From: Peribacillus simplex
Lineage (GTDB): Bacteria; Bacillota; Bacilli; Bacillales; DSM-1321
Direction of reading: 5' to 3'
Assembly (NCBI RefSeq): GCF_001542915.1
Contig: NZ_LNNH01000023.1
Coordinates: 19,858 to 83,857 of the forward strand
Length of the DNA: 64,000 bases
The notes beneath the pieces are model-generated. The model did no database searches, had not been told where the DNA came from, and saw only the letters and a list, made by a program, of their open reading frames with translations. The position numbers and the translations under genes were made by a program. This document shows, in pieces, positions 1 through 9,212 of the stretch. Position 1 is the stretch's first letter; every line of letters starts with the position of its first letter.

Positions 1-135
1 ATGCAAGGAAACAGATAAGGAGTTACAGAAGTATTTCTCGGTAGTGAGCATATCATTTATAAAGTCCCTGTCGTTCATTTGCGGGGTTTTTGCCACGGGA
101 GTTTCTGGGTTTTGGACTTTGTTTTGATTGGGCAT
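1..135 (-). CDS. CotF-family spore coat protein (partial, N-terminus only)
   Basis: The first 45 codons of a minus-strand gene run off the left edge of the window. The start ATG at 135-133 is preceded by a strong AGGAGGG ribosome binding site. The visible protein has a Gln/Pro/Asn-rich leader and then MNDRDFINDMLTTEKYF, which resembles the start of the CotF helical domain found in Bacillus spore coat proteins. It lies 13 bases downstream of a second CotF-type gene on the same strand, so the two probably form a small sporulation operon. The rest of the protein is not visible, so the exact family member cannot be named. Confidence 0.7.
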   Translation of the reverse strand, partial: MPNQNKVQNPETPVAKTPQMNDRDFINDMLTTEKYFCNSLSVSLH

Positions 136-148
136 CAAGAACCCTCCT

Positions 149-427
149 TTATTGGAATTGTTGTTGACTTTGAGTTTGGTTTGGGTCCAGATGGTTCAAA
201 ATCGTATCGTAATGACGCTGATGCATGAGTCCACAGCGATTTAATGCGTCGATGATTTGAGGATCTTTGCATTGTGTGGCAAAGAAATGAGCTTTTTTGA
301 TCGCATTGAGATTCCATGAAAGCATATCGCTCAGGTATAAGCTGTCTTTTACCGATACCATTTCCGGCGGCTGCTTCATATAGCCTGTGGACTGCTGTTG
401 GCTGTTAAAAGTATTTTGCTGTTCCAT
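149..427 (-). CDS. yusN: CotF-like spore coat protein (YusN-like)
   Basis: A 92-residue protein with a Gln/Asn-rich N-terminus, a central helical CotF-type segment (VKDSLYLSDMLSWNLNAIKK at about residues 25-45, then a helix ending in LMHQRHYDTILNHL) and a Gln-rich tail. A good AAGGAGG site precedes the ATG. In B. subtilis yusN sits beside yusM and the fadNAE operon, the same arrangement as here. The likely role is a minor spore coat component made in the mother cell; that is inferred from family and context. The neighbouring 1-135 gene appears to be a paralogue. Confidence 0.75.
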   Translation of the reverse strand: MEQQNTFNSQQQSTGYMKQPPEMVSVKDSLYLSDMLSWNLNAIKKAHFFATQCKDPQIIDALNRCGLMHQRHYDTILNHLDPNQTQSQQQFQ

Positions 428-579
428 TCATCCTGCCTCCTTTGAGTGTTCATTAAACGCCTTTAATTTTCCCCGGGGGAAACTTTTTATTCTCGCTTCT
501 GAATATTTGGAAATTGAATTAAATGGTAAAATGATCTTGTGCATCGATTTTCCGAAAAATCATTTGGAGGGGAATGCAG

Positions 580-1497
580 ATGGAGCGAATGTTGAAGAGA
601 CTTTTCTTGTTTTTGTCCAAGAATAAAAGCATGACGAGGGCAGCCAAGAAATATGGACTGCGGTTTGGGGCATCTCGTTTCGTTGCTGGGGAGTCATTGG
701 AAATGGCCATGGCTGTCATTGCCGATTTAAACCGGAAGGGGCTTGCTGTAACCATCGATTATTTAGGGGAATTCATCGAGGACGAACAAGAGGCAAGGCA
801 GATGGCAGATCAGTGTATTGAAGCCATTCGCATGATTGGCAGAGAGAACTTGGATTCACAGCTTTCTTTGAAGTTGACCTCGATGGGCTTGGATGTGTCA
901 AAACGAGTGGTCATGGATAATATGAGGAGGATTTTGGAAGAAGCCAAGGACAATCATGTTTTCGTCACTCTAGATATGGAAGATTTTCCGCGCTGTCAGC
1001 CGACTTTGGATGTATTCAAAAGCTTAAAGGCTGAATATAATGAATTAGGGACTGTCATACAGGCTTATTTATATCGGACGGAAAAGGATATTGCCGAGCT
1101 GAATGCCTATCATCCGAATCTAAGGCTTGTTAAGGGAGCTTATAAAGAATCTAGGGAAGTGGCGTTTGCCGAGAAAAAAGCTGTCGATGAAAATTTCAAG
1201 AAAATCATCAAGCAGCATGTATTGAATGGAAATTACACAGCGGTTGCCACACATGACGATAAGATCATTGATTATACGAAGGAACTGGTAAAGACTCACG
1301 GAATCGCGAGTGATTCATTTGAATTTCAAATGTTGTATGGCATCCGTAATGAAAAGCAGCTTGAGCTCGTCGAAGAAGGATACAAGGTAAGGGTTTATGT
1401 TCCATATGGAACGGATTGGTATGGATATTTCATGCGCCGTCTTGCGGAGAGACCGGCGAATATGGTTTTCGTTTTAAAGGGGTTATTCAGGAGATAG
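580..1497 (+). CDS. yusM: Proline dehydrogenase (YusM/PutB type)
   Basis: A flavin-dependent enzyme that oxidises L-proline to pyrroline-5-carboxylate, the first step of proline catabolism. The mono-functional proline dehydrogenase barrel is complete at about 305 residues: LRLVKGAYKE contributes the core lysine, VATHDD follows, and the C-terminal YGTDWYGYFMRRLAERPAN region contains the Arg pair that binds the proline carboxylate. Starts are possible at 574, 580 and 589; 580 has the best spacing from the GGAGGGG ribosome binding site at about 566-572. No pyrroline-5-carboxylate dehydrogenase gene is adjacent. It is placed next to fadNAE as yusM is in B. subtilis. Confidence 0.9.
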   Translation: MERMLKRLFLFLSKNKSMTRAAKKYGLRFGASRFVAGESLEMAMAVIADLNRKGLAVTIDYLGEFIEDEQEARQMADQCIEAIRMIGRENLDSQLSLKLTSMGLDVSKRVVMDNMRRILEEAKDNHVFVTLDMEDFPRCQPTLDVFKSLKAEYNELGTVIQAYLYRTEKDIAELNAYHPNLRLVKGAYKESREVAFAEKKAVDENFKKIIKQHVLNGNYTAVATHDDKIIDYTKELVKTHGIASDSFEFQMLYGIRNEKQLELVEEGYKVRVYVPYGTDWYGYFMRRLAERPANMVFVLKGLFRR

Positions 1498-1543
1498 CAA
1501 TTGGGAGCCGCCCCGGATGTGGGCCGGCTCCCGTGAAGGACGT

Positions 1544-1675
1544 TTATTTTTTGAACTGATTGTTCTGGCTGTTCACTTTGTTGATCCCATGCTGACGTTC
1601 GCCGCCAGGGCCGGCACTGCCTTTTACGCTTGCTGCACTAACAGCCGCTTTGGAAGGATTATTTTTACGTTTCAT
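1544..1675 (-). CDS. yuzL: YuzL family small protein
   Basis: A 43-residue basic protein beginning MKRKNNPSKAAVSAASVKG, rich in Ser, Ala, Lys and Asn. The reading frame is open further upstream, but the ATG at 1675-1673 has a near-perfect AGGAGGTGA ribosome binding site and gives the length typical of the YuzL family. This family is found only in spore formers, and its small, low-complexity composition recalls minor small acid-soluble proteins. Function is unknown. It converges with the proline dehydrogenase gene and diverges from fadN. Confidence 0.8.
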   Translation of the reverse strand: MKRKNNPSKAAVSAASVKGSAGPGGERQHGINKVNSQNNQFKK

Positions 1676-1770
1676 TTTATAGGTCACCTCCTGCTCATTA
1701 TTTTCTGCTGAACAGTGAAGAAATAACCAAAGGAAGATGGATAAAAAAATATTTTTTTCCTGTTTAATCA

Positions 1771-1799
1771 TTGCGGAATTTCCAAATATATTCTATATT
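1771..1799 (+). promoter_or_regulatory. Probable sigma-A promoter of fadNAE
   Basis: TTGCGG at 1771-1776 and TATATT at 1794-1799 are separated by exactly 17 bases. Transcription would start near 1806, ahead of the FadR operator at 1841-1858 and the fadN start at 1879. Confidence 0.65.
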
Positions 1800-1840
1800 A
1801 GTAATAAGAAAAAATATTCAAAATTTTTTTGGATTAAAAA

Positions 1841-1858
1841 TGAATGAGCATTCATTCA
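1841..1858. promoter_or_regulatory. FadR operator
   Basis: TGAATGAGCATTCATTCA is a nearly perfect palindrome that fits the Bacillus FadR (YsiA, TetR family) consensus TGAATGA-N4-TCATTCA. It lies in the leader, about 35 bases downstream of the predicted start of transcription and 20 bases before fadN. In B. subtilis FadR bound to such sites represses fadNAE and is released by long-chain acyl-CoA. Confidence 0.9.
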
Positions 1859-1878
1859 ATACATTGCGTAAGGGGGAT

Positions 1879-4269
1879 ATGAACTTGGTTCGACAAATAC
1901 GAAAGGCTGCTGTTCTAGGGTCAGGAGTTATGGGATCAGGGATTGCTGCACACCTTGCTAACATCGGCATTCCGACTTTATTATTGGATATTGTACCTCG
2001 CGAACTTACAGAGGATGAAAAGAAAAAGGGACTAACATTAGAACATAAACAAGTACGTAACCGCATCAGTCAAACTGCGATTACTAAGCTTTTAAAACAA
2101 AAGCCGGCACCGCTATCGGCAAAGGGAAATCTTGCGTTGATCGAGGCGGGAAACCTGGAAGATGATATTAGCCGTTTAAAGGATGTCGATTGGGTCATCG
2201 AAGTGGTCGTCGAGAAGCTGGAAGTGAAGAAAAGTGTCTTTGCCCAAGTTGATGAGCATCGTAAGCCTGGAAGCATTATTTCGTCGAATACATCCGGAAT
2301 TTCAATCGAGGCGATGAAGGAAGGCCGTTCAGAGGATTTCCAAAAGCATTTCCTGGGAACACACTTCTTCAATCCGCCGCGCTACCTAAAATTGCTGGAA
2401 ATCATACCTACTAAAGCAACTTCTCCAGAAGTGCTTGAATATATGAAACAATTTGGCGAGGATGTACTCGGAAAAGGGGTCGTCGAAGCCAAGGATACAC
2501 CAAACTTCATCGCAAACCGGATTGGCACCTACGGCTTGTTGGTCACTCTCCGGGAAATGCAAAAAGGCGGCTACAGTGTTGGTGAAGTCGATTCCGTAAC
2601 CGGCCCGCTGATCGGAAGGGCCACTAGCGCGACTTTCCGTACACTCGATGTAGTTGGCTTGGATACTTTCGCCCATGTTGCGAAAAACGTTTATGACCAA
2701 GTGGACGGGGAAGAAAAAGAAGTTTTCAGCATTCCTGCTTTCATGAAAGAAATGCTAGAGAAGGGATGGCTTGGAAGCAAGTCAGGCCAAGGCTTCTTCT
2801 TGAAAAAAGGCAAGGAGATCCTTGAATTGAATCCCGAGACTCTTGAGTATGAAGCACGAAAGAAACTAAAAACGCCTTCCATTGAAAGTGCTAAACAGGC
2901 CAAGGGCTTGGCAAACAAAATGAAAGCGCTTGTTTATAGTGATGACCGAACCGGCCAATTGCTGTGGAACGTGCTGAATCCGGTGCTTGTGTACTCTGCC
3001 CAACTGCTTGGCGACATCGCCGATGATATCGTGGCAATCGATCAAGCGATGAAATGGGGCTTCGGATGGTCCACGGGTCCTTTTGAAACTTGGGATGCCA
3101 TCGGTGTAGAGAAATCTGTGGCAAGGATGGAATCCGAGGGTGTCATGGTCCCTCAATGGGTGAAGGAAATGCTCGCCAAAGGAATCACTTCATTCTATAA
3201 AGAGGAAAATGGCGTCAATCATTACTATGATAATGGTGAATATAAAGAGCTTGTCGAAAACCCTAAAGTGATCAATCTTAAAGCGATCAAGAAGCAAAAG
3301 GGCGTCATCAAGAAAAACAGCGGTGCAAGCTTGATCGATATCGGCGATGGGGTTGCTCTGCTGGAATTCACATCTCCGAATAATGCAATCGGTCTTGATA
3401 TCATGCAAATGATCAATGCGGCAGTCGATGAAGCGGAAGCGAATTTCAAAGGCTTGGTAATCGGAAATCAAGGCAAAAACTTCTGCGTAGGTGCCAATAT
3501 TGCGATGATGCTGATGGAAGCGCAGGATGACAATATTTTCGAACTGGATATGGTCATCAGCCAATTCCAAAAGGCCATGCTGAAAATTAAGTACAGTGCC
3601 GTTCCTGTAGTGGTGGCTCCGTTCAATATGACTCTTGGCGGCGGTGCCGAAGTATCGCTTCCTGCTGCACGCATCCAGGCGACGACAGAAACCTATATGG
3701 GCCTTGTCGAAGCTGGTGTCGGGTTGATCCCAGGCGGTGGCGGAACGAAGGAGCTTTACGTGAAAACGTTGAAGAATATGCCAAAGGGCGTCGACTTTGA
3801 CTTGCAGAAAGTCGCCAACCAAGTTTTTGAAACGGTCGCGATGGCAAAAGTTTCGACATCCGCCGAGGAGGCACGCGGGAATAATTTCCTCAATTCCACT
3901 GATGGAATCAGCGTGAATGCGGACCATCAGCTGTATGATGCGAAGCAGGCAGTACTTTCCATGCATGAACAAGGGTATACCGCTCCAGTCCGGACGAAGA
4001 TTCCTGTCGTGGGCGAAACGGGATATGCCGCACTTCTATTGGGGGCGGAATCGATGCGCCTTTCCGGATTCTTATCCGAACATGATCTTGTGATAGCGAA
4101 AGAGCTTGCATACGTCCTCTCCGGGGGCAAACTTCCATATGGTACGGAAGTGGATGAACAGTATATCTTGAACCTTGAGAAACAAGCGTTCCTGAAACTG
4201 ATATCGACTCCGAAATCCCAAGCAAGGATGCAGCACATGCTCGTTAAAGGAAAACCACTTCGCAACTGA
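1879..4269 (+). CDS. fadN: 3-hydroxyacyl-CoA dehydrogenase / enoyl-CoA hydratase
   Basis: A bifunctional beta-oxidation enzyme of 796 residues, close to the usual FadN length. The N-terminal half carries the NAD-binding loop GSGVMGSGIAAHLANIG and the catalytic motif THFFNP of 3-hydroxyacyl-CoA dehydrogenase. The C-terminal half is a crotonase domain with GNQGKNFCVGANI and LGGGAEVSLPAARIQ forming the oxyanion-hole region. The order (dehydrogenase then hydratase) is reversed relative to E. coli FadB. The frame is open upstream, but ATG 1879 follows AGGGGG and aligns with the family start. First gene of fadN-fadA-fadE, repressed by FadR through the site at 1841-1858. Confidence 0.95.
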   Translation: MNLVRQIRKAAVLGSGVMGSGIAAHLANIGIPTLLLDIVPRELTEDEKKKGLTLEHKQVRNRISQTAITKLLKQKPAPLSAKGNLALIEAGNLEDDISRLKDVDWVIEVVVEKLEVKKSVFAQVDEHRKPGSIISSNTSGISIEAMKEGRSEDFQKHFLGTHFFNPPRYLKLLEIIPTKATSPEVLEYMKQFGEDVLGKGVVEAKDTPNFIANRIGTYGLLVTLREMQKGGYSVGEVDSVTGPLIGRATSATFRTLDVVGLDTFAHVAKNVYDQVDGEEKEVFSIPAFMKEMLEKGWLGSKSGQGFFLKKGKEILELNPETLEYEARKKLKTPSIESAKQAKGLANKMKALVYSDDRTGQLLWNVLNPVLVYSAQLLGDIADDIVAIDQAMKWGFGWSTGPFETWDAIGVEKSVARMESEGVMVPQWVKEMLAKGITSFYKEENGVNHYYDNGEYKELVENPKVINLKAIKKQKGVIKKNSGASLIDIGDGVALLEFTSPNNAIGLDIMQMINAAVDEAEANFKGLVIGNQGKNFCVGANIAMMLMEAQDDNIFELDMVISQFQKAMLKIKYSAVPVVVAPFNMTLGGGAEVSLPAARIQATTETYMGLVEAGVGLIPGGGGTKELYVKTLKNMPKGVDFDLQKVANQVFETVAMAKVSTSAEEARGNNFLNSTDGISVNADHQLYDAKQAVLSMHEQGYTAPVRTKIPVVGETGYAALLLGAESMRLSGFLSEHDLVIAKELAYVLSGGKLPYGTEVDEQYILNLEKQAFLKLISTPKSQARMQHMLVKGKPLRN

Positions 4270-4348
4270 TGTTTGGCTGGAATAGATGGTGAAAACAAAA
4301 AAGAAGCTTAATGGATTGATAGCTTAAAAATGAGTTAGGGGGATCCTC

Positions 4349-5527
4349 ATGAAAGAAGCGGTAATAGTTGCTGGAGCAAGGACTCCGGTAGGAAGAGCGA
4401 AGAAAGGTTCTCTTGCTAATGTTCGTCCAGATGACCTAGGAGCATTGGTTGTAAAGGAAACGTTAAAACGTGCAGGGAATTATGAAGGGAACATTGATGA
4501 TCTGATTATCGGCTGTGCGATGCCCGAGGCGGAACAAGGACTGAACATGGCGCGCAACATCGGCGCATTGGCAGGATTGCCTTACACAGTACCGGCCATA
4601 ACCATCAATCGTTATTGCTCAAGCGGGCTTCAAAGCATTGCGTATGGAGCGGAGAGAATCATGCTCGGCCAAAGCGATACGGTCATTGCCGGCGGTGCAG
4701 AGTCGATGAGCCTTGTACCGATGATGGGACATGTGACACGTCCGAATGCGCAGCTTGCGGAAACCGCCCCTGAATATTATATGGGGATGGGCCACACGGC
4801 TGAGGCTGTTGCAAAAAAATATGGCATCTCCCGTGACGATCAAGATGCCTTTGCCGTAAGAAGCCACCAAAGGGCGGCCAAGGCCATTGCCGAAGGGAAA
4901 TTTAACGACGAAATCGTACCGGTTGATGTAACCCTTCGCTCGGTTGGGCCAGATCTTAAATTGAAGGAACAGTCATTCACATTTGCACAAGATGAAGGCG
5001 TGCGTGCAGGAACGACGACGGACGTATTAAAAAAACTGAGACCAGCATTCTCCGTTACCGGATCCGTCACGGCAGGGAATTCATCGCAAACGAGTGATGG
5101 AGCTGCCGCGGTCATGGTCATGGATGGGGAGAAGGCATCTTCATTGGGAATGAAGCCGATTGGAAAGTTCCGTTCCTTTGCAGTGGCTGGTGTACCGCCA
5201 GAGATTATGGGGATCGGTCCGATCGCTGCCATTCCGAAAGCTTTGAAACTAGCAGGTCTTGAACTATCCGATATTGGTTTGTTTGAATTGAATGAAGCCT
5301 TCGCTTCTCAATCGATCCAGATCATTCGTGAGCTCGGATTGAATGAAGAGATTGTCAATGTGAATGGCGGAGCGATTGCCTTAGGACATCCGCTTGGCTG
5401 TTCGGGAGCCAAATTGACATTGAGCCTTTTACATGAAATGAAGCGGAGAAACCAGCAATTCGGAGTCGTGACAATGTGTATCGGCGGCGGTATGGGTGCT
5501 GCTGGAGTCTTTGAATTATTAGCATAA
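4349..5527 (+). CDS. fadA: Acetyl-CoA C-acyltransferase (3-ketoacyl-CoA thiolase)
   Basis: Thiolase that cleaves 3-ketoacyl-CoA to acetyl-CoA and a shortened acyl-CoA, the last step of each beta-oxidation cycle. The 392 residues are full length. Visible catalytic residues are the nucleophile Cys90 in [11 protein letters not shown], the His of [15 protein letters not shown] near residue 347, and the C-terminal Cys in [20 protein letters not shown] precedes the ATG. It lies 79 bases after fadN on the same strand and forms the middle gene of the operon. Confidence 0.95.
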   Translation: MKEAVIVAGARTPVGRAKKGSLANVRPDDLGALVVKETLKRAGNYEGNIDDLIIGCAMPEAEQGLNMARNIGALAGLPYTVPAITINRYCSSGLQSIAYGAERIMLGQSDTVIAGGAESMSLVPMMGHVTRPNAQLAETAPEYYMGMGHTAEAVAKKYGISRDDQDAFAVRSHQRAAKAIAEGKFNDEIVPVDVTLRSVGPDLKLKEQSFTFAQDEGVRAGTTTDVLKKLRPAFSVTGSVTAGNSSQTSDGAAAVMVMDGEKASSLGMKPIGKFRSFAVAGVPPEIMGIGPIAAIPKALKLAGLELSDIGLFELNEAFASQSIQIIRELGLNEEIVNVNGGAIALGHPLGCSGAKLTLSLLHEMKRRNQQFGVVTMCIGGGMGAAGVFELLA

Positions 5528-5599
5528 TTCCATCCTCCCGGAAGCCTTCAGCTGCTTCCGGCGGATTCAATGATCATTATTCATTTAGGAGGAAATAAT

Positions 5600-7387
5600 A
5601 TGTCCAATCAAACAACAGAAAACCTCATTAAAGGTGGAGCCTTTTTAGTAGAAGATATTACGTATGATCAAGTATTCACACCGGAAGATTATACAGATGA
5701 ACATAAAATGATCGCCAAAACTACGGAAGATTTCGTTTTGAATGAAATTTTGCCGCAAGTTGAACATATAGAAAACCACGAATTCGACCGTTCGGTAAAA
5801 TTACTGAAAGATGCAGGTGAAATTGGTTTATTGGGTGCTGATGTTCCTGAGGAATATAGCGGGTTGGGACTTGATAAAATCAGCTCTGCGTTAATAACGG
5901 AAAAAATGGCTCTTTCAGGCGGCTTCGGCATTACGCATGGTGCACATGTAGGGATCGGCTCATTGCCAATCGTATTATTCGGTAATGAAGACCAAAAGAA
6001 AAAATATCTCCCTTTATTGGCAACTGGTGAGAAAATCGCGGCTTATGCTTTAACGGAGCCAAGCTCTGGATCTGATGCTCTAGGAGCGAAAACGACAGCG
6101 AAATTGAATGCCGAAGGCACACACTATATTTTAAATGGAGAAAAACAATGGATCACTAATGCAGGCTTTGCAGATGTCTTCGTTGTATACGCCAAAATCG
6201 ATGGCGAACAATTCTCTGCCTTCATTGTCGAGCGTGAATATAATGGTGTATCCACTGGTGCGGAAGAGAAGAAAATGGGCATCAAAAGCTCTTCTACCCG
6301 TACTTTAATCCTTGAAGATGTTCAGGTGCCGGTTGAAAATCTTTTGGGTGTAGCCGGTAAAGGACACGTCATCGCCTTCAATATCTTGAATATCGGCCGT
6401 TATAAATTAGGTGTGGGTGCTGTCGGCGGATCTAAACGCGCTCTTGAAATTACAGCAGCTTATACGAATCAACGCCAACAGTTCAAAACGAAAATTTCCG
6501 ATTTTAATTTGACTAAGGAGAAGCTTGCAACGATGGCTGCAAAAATATATGCAGCGGAAAGCTCGGTATACCGTACTGTCGGTCTTTACGAACAAAGGCA
6601 AAGCAAGCTGACGGACGAACAAGTGAAAGATGGCAAATCAATGGCGGCTGCGGTTGCAGAATATGCGATCGAGTGTTCATTGAATAAATTCTTCGCTTCC
6701 GAAGTATTGGATTACGTAACGGACGAAGGCGTACAGCTACATGGCGGTTATGGTTTCATGCAGGAATACGAAATTGAAAAAGCGTATCGTGATTCCCGCA
6801 TTAACCGGATTTTTGAAGGTACGAATGAAATCAATCGCCTGCTTGTTCCGGGGACATTCCTGAAGAAGGCTCTTAAAGGGGAGTTGCCGCTTCTTCAAAA
6901 GGCTCAAGGATTGCAGGAAGAATTAATGATGATGATGCCGGAAGAGCCTGGCGACGAGCCTTTGGCACAAGAAAAAATGCTTGTTAGAAACGCCAAGAAA
7001 ATCGGTATTTTGGCAGCTGGCCTCGCTGCGCAAAAGTTCGGCAAAAAACTTGATCAAGAGCAAGAAATCCTTTCCAACATTGCGGACATCGTATCGCTTG
7101 CGTATGCTGCGGAATCGGTCGTATTACGTACGGAAAAAGCGATTGCGGCTACTGGTTTGGAGAAGAACAAACAAAAGGTGCTTTACACTGAAATTTTCGT
7201 TCAAGAAGCATTCAATGAACTTGAACAGCATGCAAAGGAAACCTTGATTGCCGTAGAAACGGGTGATACTTTACGCATCATGCTTTCTTCGCTTCGCAAG
7301 TTGACAAGACATACCCCAATCAATGTCATTGCGAAAAAACGTGAAGCGTCCGTCAAGGTAATCGAAACGGAAAAATACGCGCTATAA
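5600..7387 (+). CDS. fadE: Acyl-CoA dehydrogenase
   Basis: Flavoenzyme for the first step of beta-oxidation. At 595 residues it is the long YusJ/FadE form, with a C-terminal extension of about 200 residues beyond the standard acyl-CoA dehydrogenase fold. The FAD/substrate signature YALTEPSSGSDA is near residue 150, and the catalytic glutamate region RINRIFEGTNEINR is near residue 410. The ATG at 5600 has an ideal TAGGAGG site at 5587-5593; an upstream in-frame start at 5570 has none. Last gene of fadNAE, followed by a terminator. The electron acceptor is expected to be ETF, which is not encoded in this window. Confidence 0.93.
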   Translation: MSNQTTENLIKGGAFLVEDITYDQVFTPEDYTDEHKMIAKTTEDFVLNEILPQVEHIENHEFDRSVKLLKDAGEIGLLGADVPEEYSGLGLDKISSALITEKMALSGGFGITHGAHVGIGSLPIVLFGNEDQKKKYLPLLATGEKIAAYALTEPSSGSDALGAKTTAKLNAEGTHYILNGEKQWITNAGFADVFVVYAKIDGEQFSAFIVEREYNGVSTGAEEKKMGIKSSSTRTLILEDVQVPVENLLGVAGKGHVIAFNILNIGRYKLGVGAVGGSKRALEITAAYTNQRQQFKTKISDFNLTKEKLATMAAKIYAAESSVYRTVGLYEQRQSKLTDEQVKDGKSMAAAVAEYAIECSLNKFFASEVLDYVTDEGVQLHGGYGFMQEYEIEKAYRDSRINRIFEGTNEINRLLVPGTFLKKALKGELPLLQKAQGLQEELMMMMPEEPGDEPLAQEKMLVRNAKKIGILAAGLAAQKFGKKLDQEQEILSNIADIVSLAYAAESVVLRTEKAIAATGLEKNKQKVLYTEIFVQEAFNELEQHAKETLIAVETGDTLRIMLSSLRKLTRHTPINVIAKKREASVKVIETEKYAL

Positions 7388-7406
7388 GCAATGAAATGGT
7401 TCAATG

Positions 7407-7440
7407 AAGGGAATGTCCGCAATGGGCATTCCCTTTATTT
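7407..7440 (+). terminator. Rho-independent terminator after fadE
   Basis: AAGGGAATG (7407-7415) pairs with CATTCCCTT (7427-7435) and is followed by a T-rich tract. It closes the fadNAE operon. Confidence 0.8.
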
Positions 7441-7514
7441 CCTTTGTTCAAATCCGGTGCATTTCGTTGTATTGCTTGGTGAAAACGGGTATTCTATTGA
7501 TAGGTGGTGAAACG

Positions 7515-7871
7515 ATGGGCTTAATATTATACTGGTACCCAAAATGCGGCACATGCCGCAATGCGAAGAAGTGGCTGGATCATCATGAACTGCAATATGA
7601 AGCGATCCATATAGCGGAAAATCCGCCTTCCCGAACCGAAATCGAACAATTGTATAAAACGAGCGGGTTGGAGTTGAAGAAGTTTTTCAATACTAGCGGA
7701 CAAAAATATCGCGAGCTGGGCTTGAAGGATAAGCTTAAGGAAGCTACCGAAGCCGAAATGCTTGATATATTGGCGACTGATGGGATGCTTCTGAAAAGGC
7801 CGATTGTTACGGATGGTACGAAAGTGACAGTAGGTTTCAAAGAAGAGCAATTCGAACAGGTATGGAACTAA
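7515..7871 (+). CDS. yusI: ArsC/Spx family protein YusI
   Basis: A 118-residue protein of the ArsC/Spx/MgsR thioredoxin-like family. An N-terminal CGTC motif lies within YPKCGTCRNAKKW, and the C-terminal segment LKRPIVTDGTKVTVGF is typical of the ArsC fold. A longer frame exists upstream, but ATG 7515 has AGGTGGTG at the correct distance and gives the family length. Whether it reduces arsenate, acts as a thiol reductase or binds RNA polymerase like Spx cannot be told from sequence. It lies upstream of gcvH as in B. subtilis. Confidence 0.85.
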   Translation: MGLILYWYPKCGTCRNAKKWLDHHELQYEAIHIAENPPSRTEIEQLYKTSGLELKKFFNTSGQKYRELGLKDKLKEATEAEMLDILATDGMLLKRPIVTDGTKVTVGFKEEQFEQVWN

Positions 7872-7897
7872 AATTATACAAAAATTTGGTTAATTCC

Positions 7898-7926
7898 TTA
7901 CTTAAATAATATTTCTACCTTATAAT
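7898..7926 (+). promoter_or_regulatory. Probable sigma-A promoter of gcvH
   Basis: TTACTT at 7898-7903 and a consensus TATAAT at 7921-7926 with 17-base spacing, about 40 bases upstream of gcvH. Confidence 0.55.
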
Positions 7927-7966
7927 GTAATAGAAAAATAAGCTATACATATGGAGGGAATTAATA

Positions 7967-8350
7967 ATGACAACAACACCAAAAGAACTTCGTTACACGA
8001 AAGAACATGAATGGGTCAAAACGGAAGATGGTACTGTGCGTATCGGGATAACGGCTTTTGCCCAATCAGAGCTAGGGGACATCGTTTTCGTCGAGCTTCC
8101 TGAAGTTGGAGACGAGCTTAAAGCCAACGAGCCATTCGGAAGCGTTGAATCGGTAAAGACCGTTTCTGAGCTGTATGCTCCGATCAGCGGCAAGGTTGTC
8201 GAAGTGAACGATGAGTTAAGTGACAACCCTGAATATGTGAATGAATCTCCTTTTGAAAAAGCATGGATGATCGTCGTTGAACCAACGAACAGCAGTGATG
8301 TTGAAGGACTTATGAGCGCGGAAGAATATGAAAGCTTGATCAACGGGTAA
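7967..8350 (+). CDS. gcvH: Glycine cleavage system H protein
   Basis: Lipoyl carrier protein of 127 residues. The lipoylation site is Lys64 in [16 protein letters not shown], on the usual hairpin turn. It shuttles the aminomethyl group in the glycine cleavage system. In Bacillus GcvH is also the platform from which lipoate is relayed to other 2-oxoacid dehydrogenases, which links it to lipA at 27.5 kb. The P, T and L proteins are not encoded nearby. It has its own promoter and a GGAGGG ribosome binding site. Confidence 0.95.
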   Translation: MTTTPKELRYTKEHEWVKTEDGTVRIGITAFAQSELGDIVFVELPEVGDELKANEPFGSVESVKTVSELYAPISGKVVEVNDELSDNPEYVNESPFEKAWMIVVEPTNSSDVEGLMSAEEYESLING

Positions 8351-8442
8351 AACGAAGGAGAGGGGGCCCTGAAGAGGGTCTGCTCTCTTTTTCCTTTCGT
8401 GCTTGGCGGTTGTCCACATAATTCGTGAAATGGAGTGATGAC

Positions 8443-8793
8443 ATGGAATGCGGCGATTTCGATAAGGTGATCATTGTAGAGGGCAGTTCCGACAGAAAAA
8501 AGGTTGCCTCCGTTTTAAATGAAGATGTGGAAATAAGATGTACGAATGGAACCATTTCCATCACTAAACTGGATGAATTGGTGGAGGAATTGATGGACCG
8601 GGATGTGTATCTCCTTTTTGATGCAGATGAATCGGGAGAAAAACTGCGCAAGCAATTTCGAAGGGAAATGCCGGAGGCGAACCACCTGTACATTCATAAA
8701 ATGTACAAAGAAGTGGAAAGCTCACCGGAACATCATATTGCAACTGTACTTCTGGCTGCCAACATGAATGTTAAAATGAAATTTTTAAGTTAA
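8443..8793 (+). CDS. yusF: Toprim-domain protein YusF
   Basis: A 116-residue small Toprim protein. The acidic glutamate is in VIIVEGSSDRKKV near the start and the paired aspartates are in YLLFDADESGEKLR near residue 65, the layout of Toprim nucleases and primases and of the RNase M5-like group. A GTG at 8425 is in frame, but ATG 8443 has the GGAGTG site at the right spacing. It ends 18 bases before yusE and was probably transcribed with it. The precise substrate is unknown. Confidence 0.8.
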   Translation: MECGDFDKVIIVEGSSDRKKVASVLNEDVEIRCTNGTISITKLDELVEELMDRDVYLLFDADESGEKLRKQFRREMPEANHLYIHKMYKEVESSPEHHIATVLLAANMNVKMKFLS

Positions 8794-8811
8794 AGGGTGA
8801 ACGACTTAGTG

Positions 8812-9120
8812 ATGCAGGAATGGAATGAGGAAGAATGCCGGGTTGCTATTGAAAGCGGGGAAACCTTTTGCCTATATTTATACACGCCTTTATGTGGCAC
8901 GTGTCAGGTGGCGTCGAAAATGCTGACGATATCTTTGCAATTATTCCCGGAAATGATGGCAGGCAAAATGAATATGAACTATGTCCAAGGGATGGCCGAA
9001 ACATATGAAATCGAAAGTGTGCCCTGTTTATTGCTGTTCAAGGAAGGACAACTGTACAAAAAGATATATGCCTTTCAATCCGTTCCGTATCTGTATGGAT
9101 TGCTTAAGGAAATCAGCTGA
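8812..9120 (+). CDS. yusE: Thioredoxin-like protein YusE
   Basis: About 102 residues with a thioredoxin fold and a CGTC active site in YTPLCGTCQVASKM, with a cis-proline in ESVPCLLLF. The active-site dipeptide differs from the CGPC of housekeeping thioredoxin, so partners are uncertain. Starts are possible at GTG 8797, GTG 8809 and ATG 8812; the AAAGGGTG site just after the yusF stop best serves 8809 or 8812. It is last in a short run with yusF and is followed by a terminator. Confidence 0.82.
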   Translation: MQEWNEEECRVAIESGETFCLYLYTPLCGTCQVASKMLTISLQLFPEMMAGKMNMNYVQGMAETYEIESVPCLLLFKEGQLYKKIYAFQSVPYLYGLLKEIS

Positions 9121-9121
9121 G

Positions 9122-9151
9122 AAACCCAAACGGAAACCGGATTGGGTTTTT
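9122..9151 (+). terminator. Rho-independent terminator after yusE
   Basis: AACCCAA...CGG pairs with CCG...TTGGGTT and is followed by a T run. It separates yusE from the metY transcription unit. Confidence 0.75.
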
Positions 9152-9212
9152 GGCTTTATAGCAACTAGGTAGAGAGGCAGAATAAAAAAACAAAGAATAT
9201 TCTAACAATTGA

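Noticed and set aside
3190..3972. 260-codon minus-strand open frame
   Set aside because: It is entirely antisense to fadN, whose protein is clearly conserved; no recognisable product or ribosome binding site.
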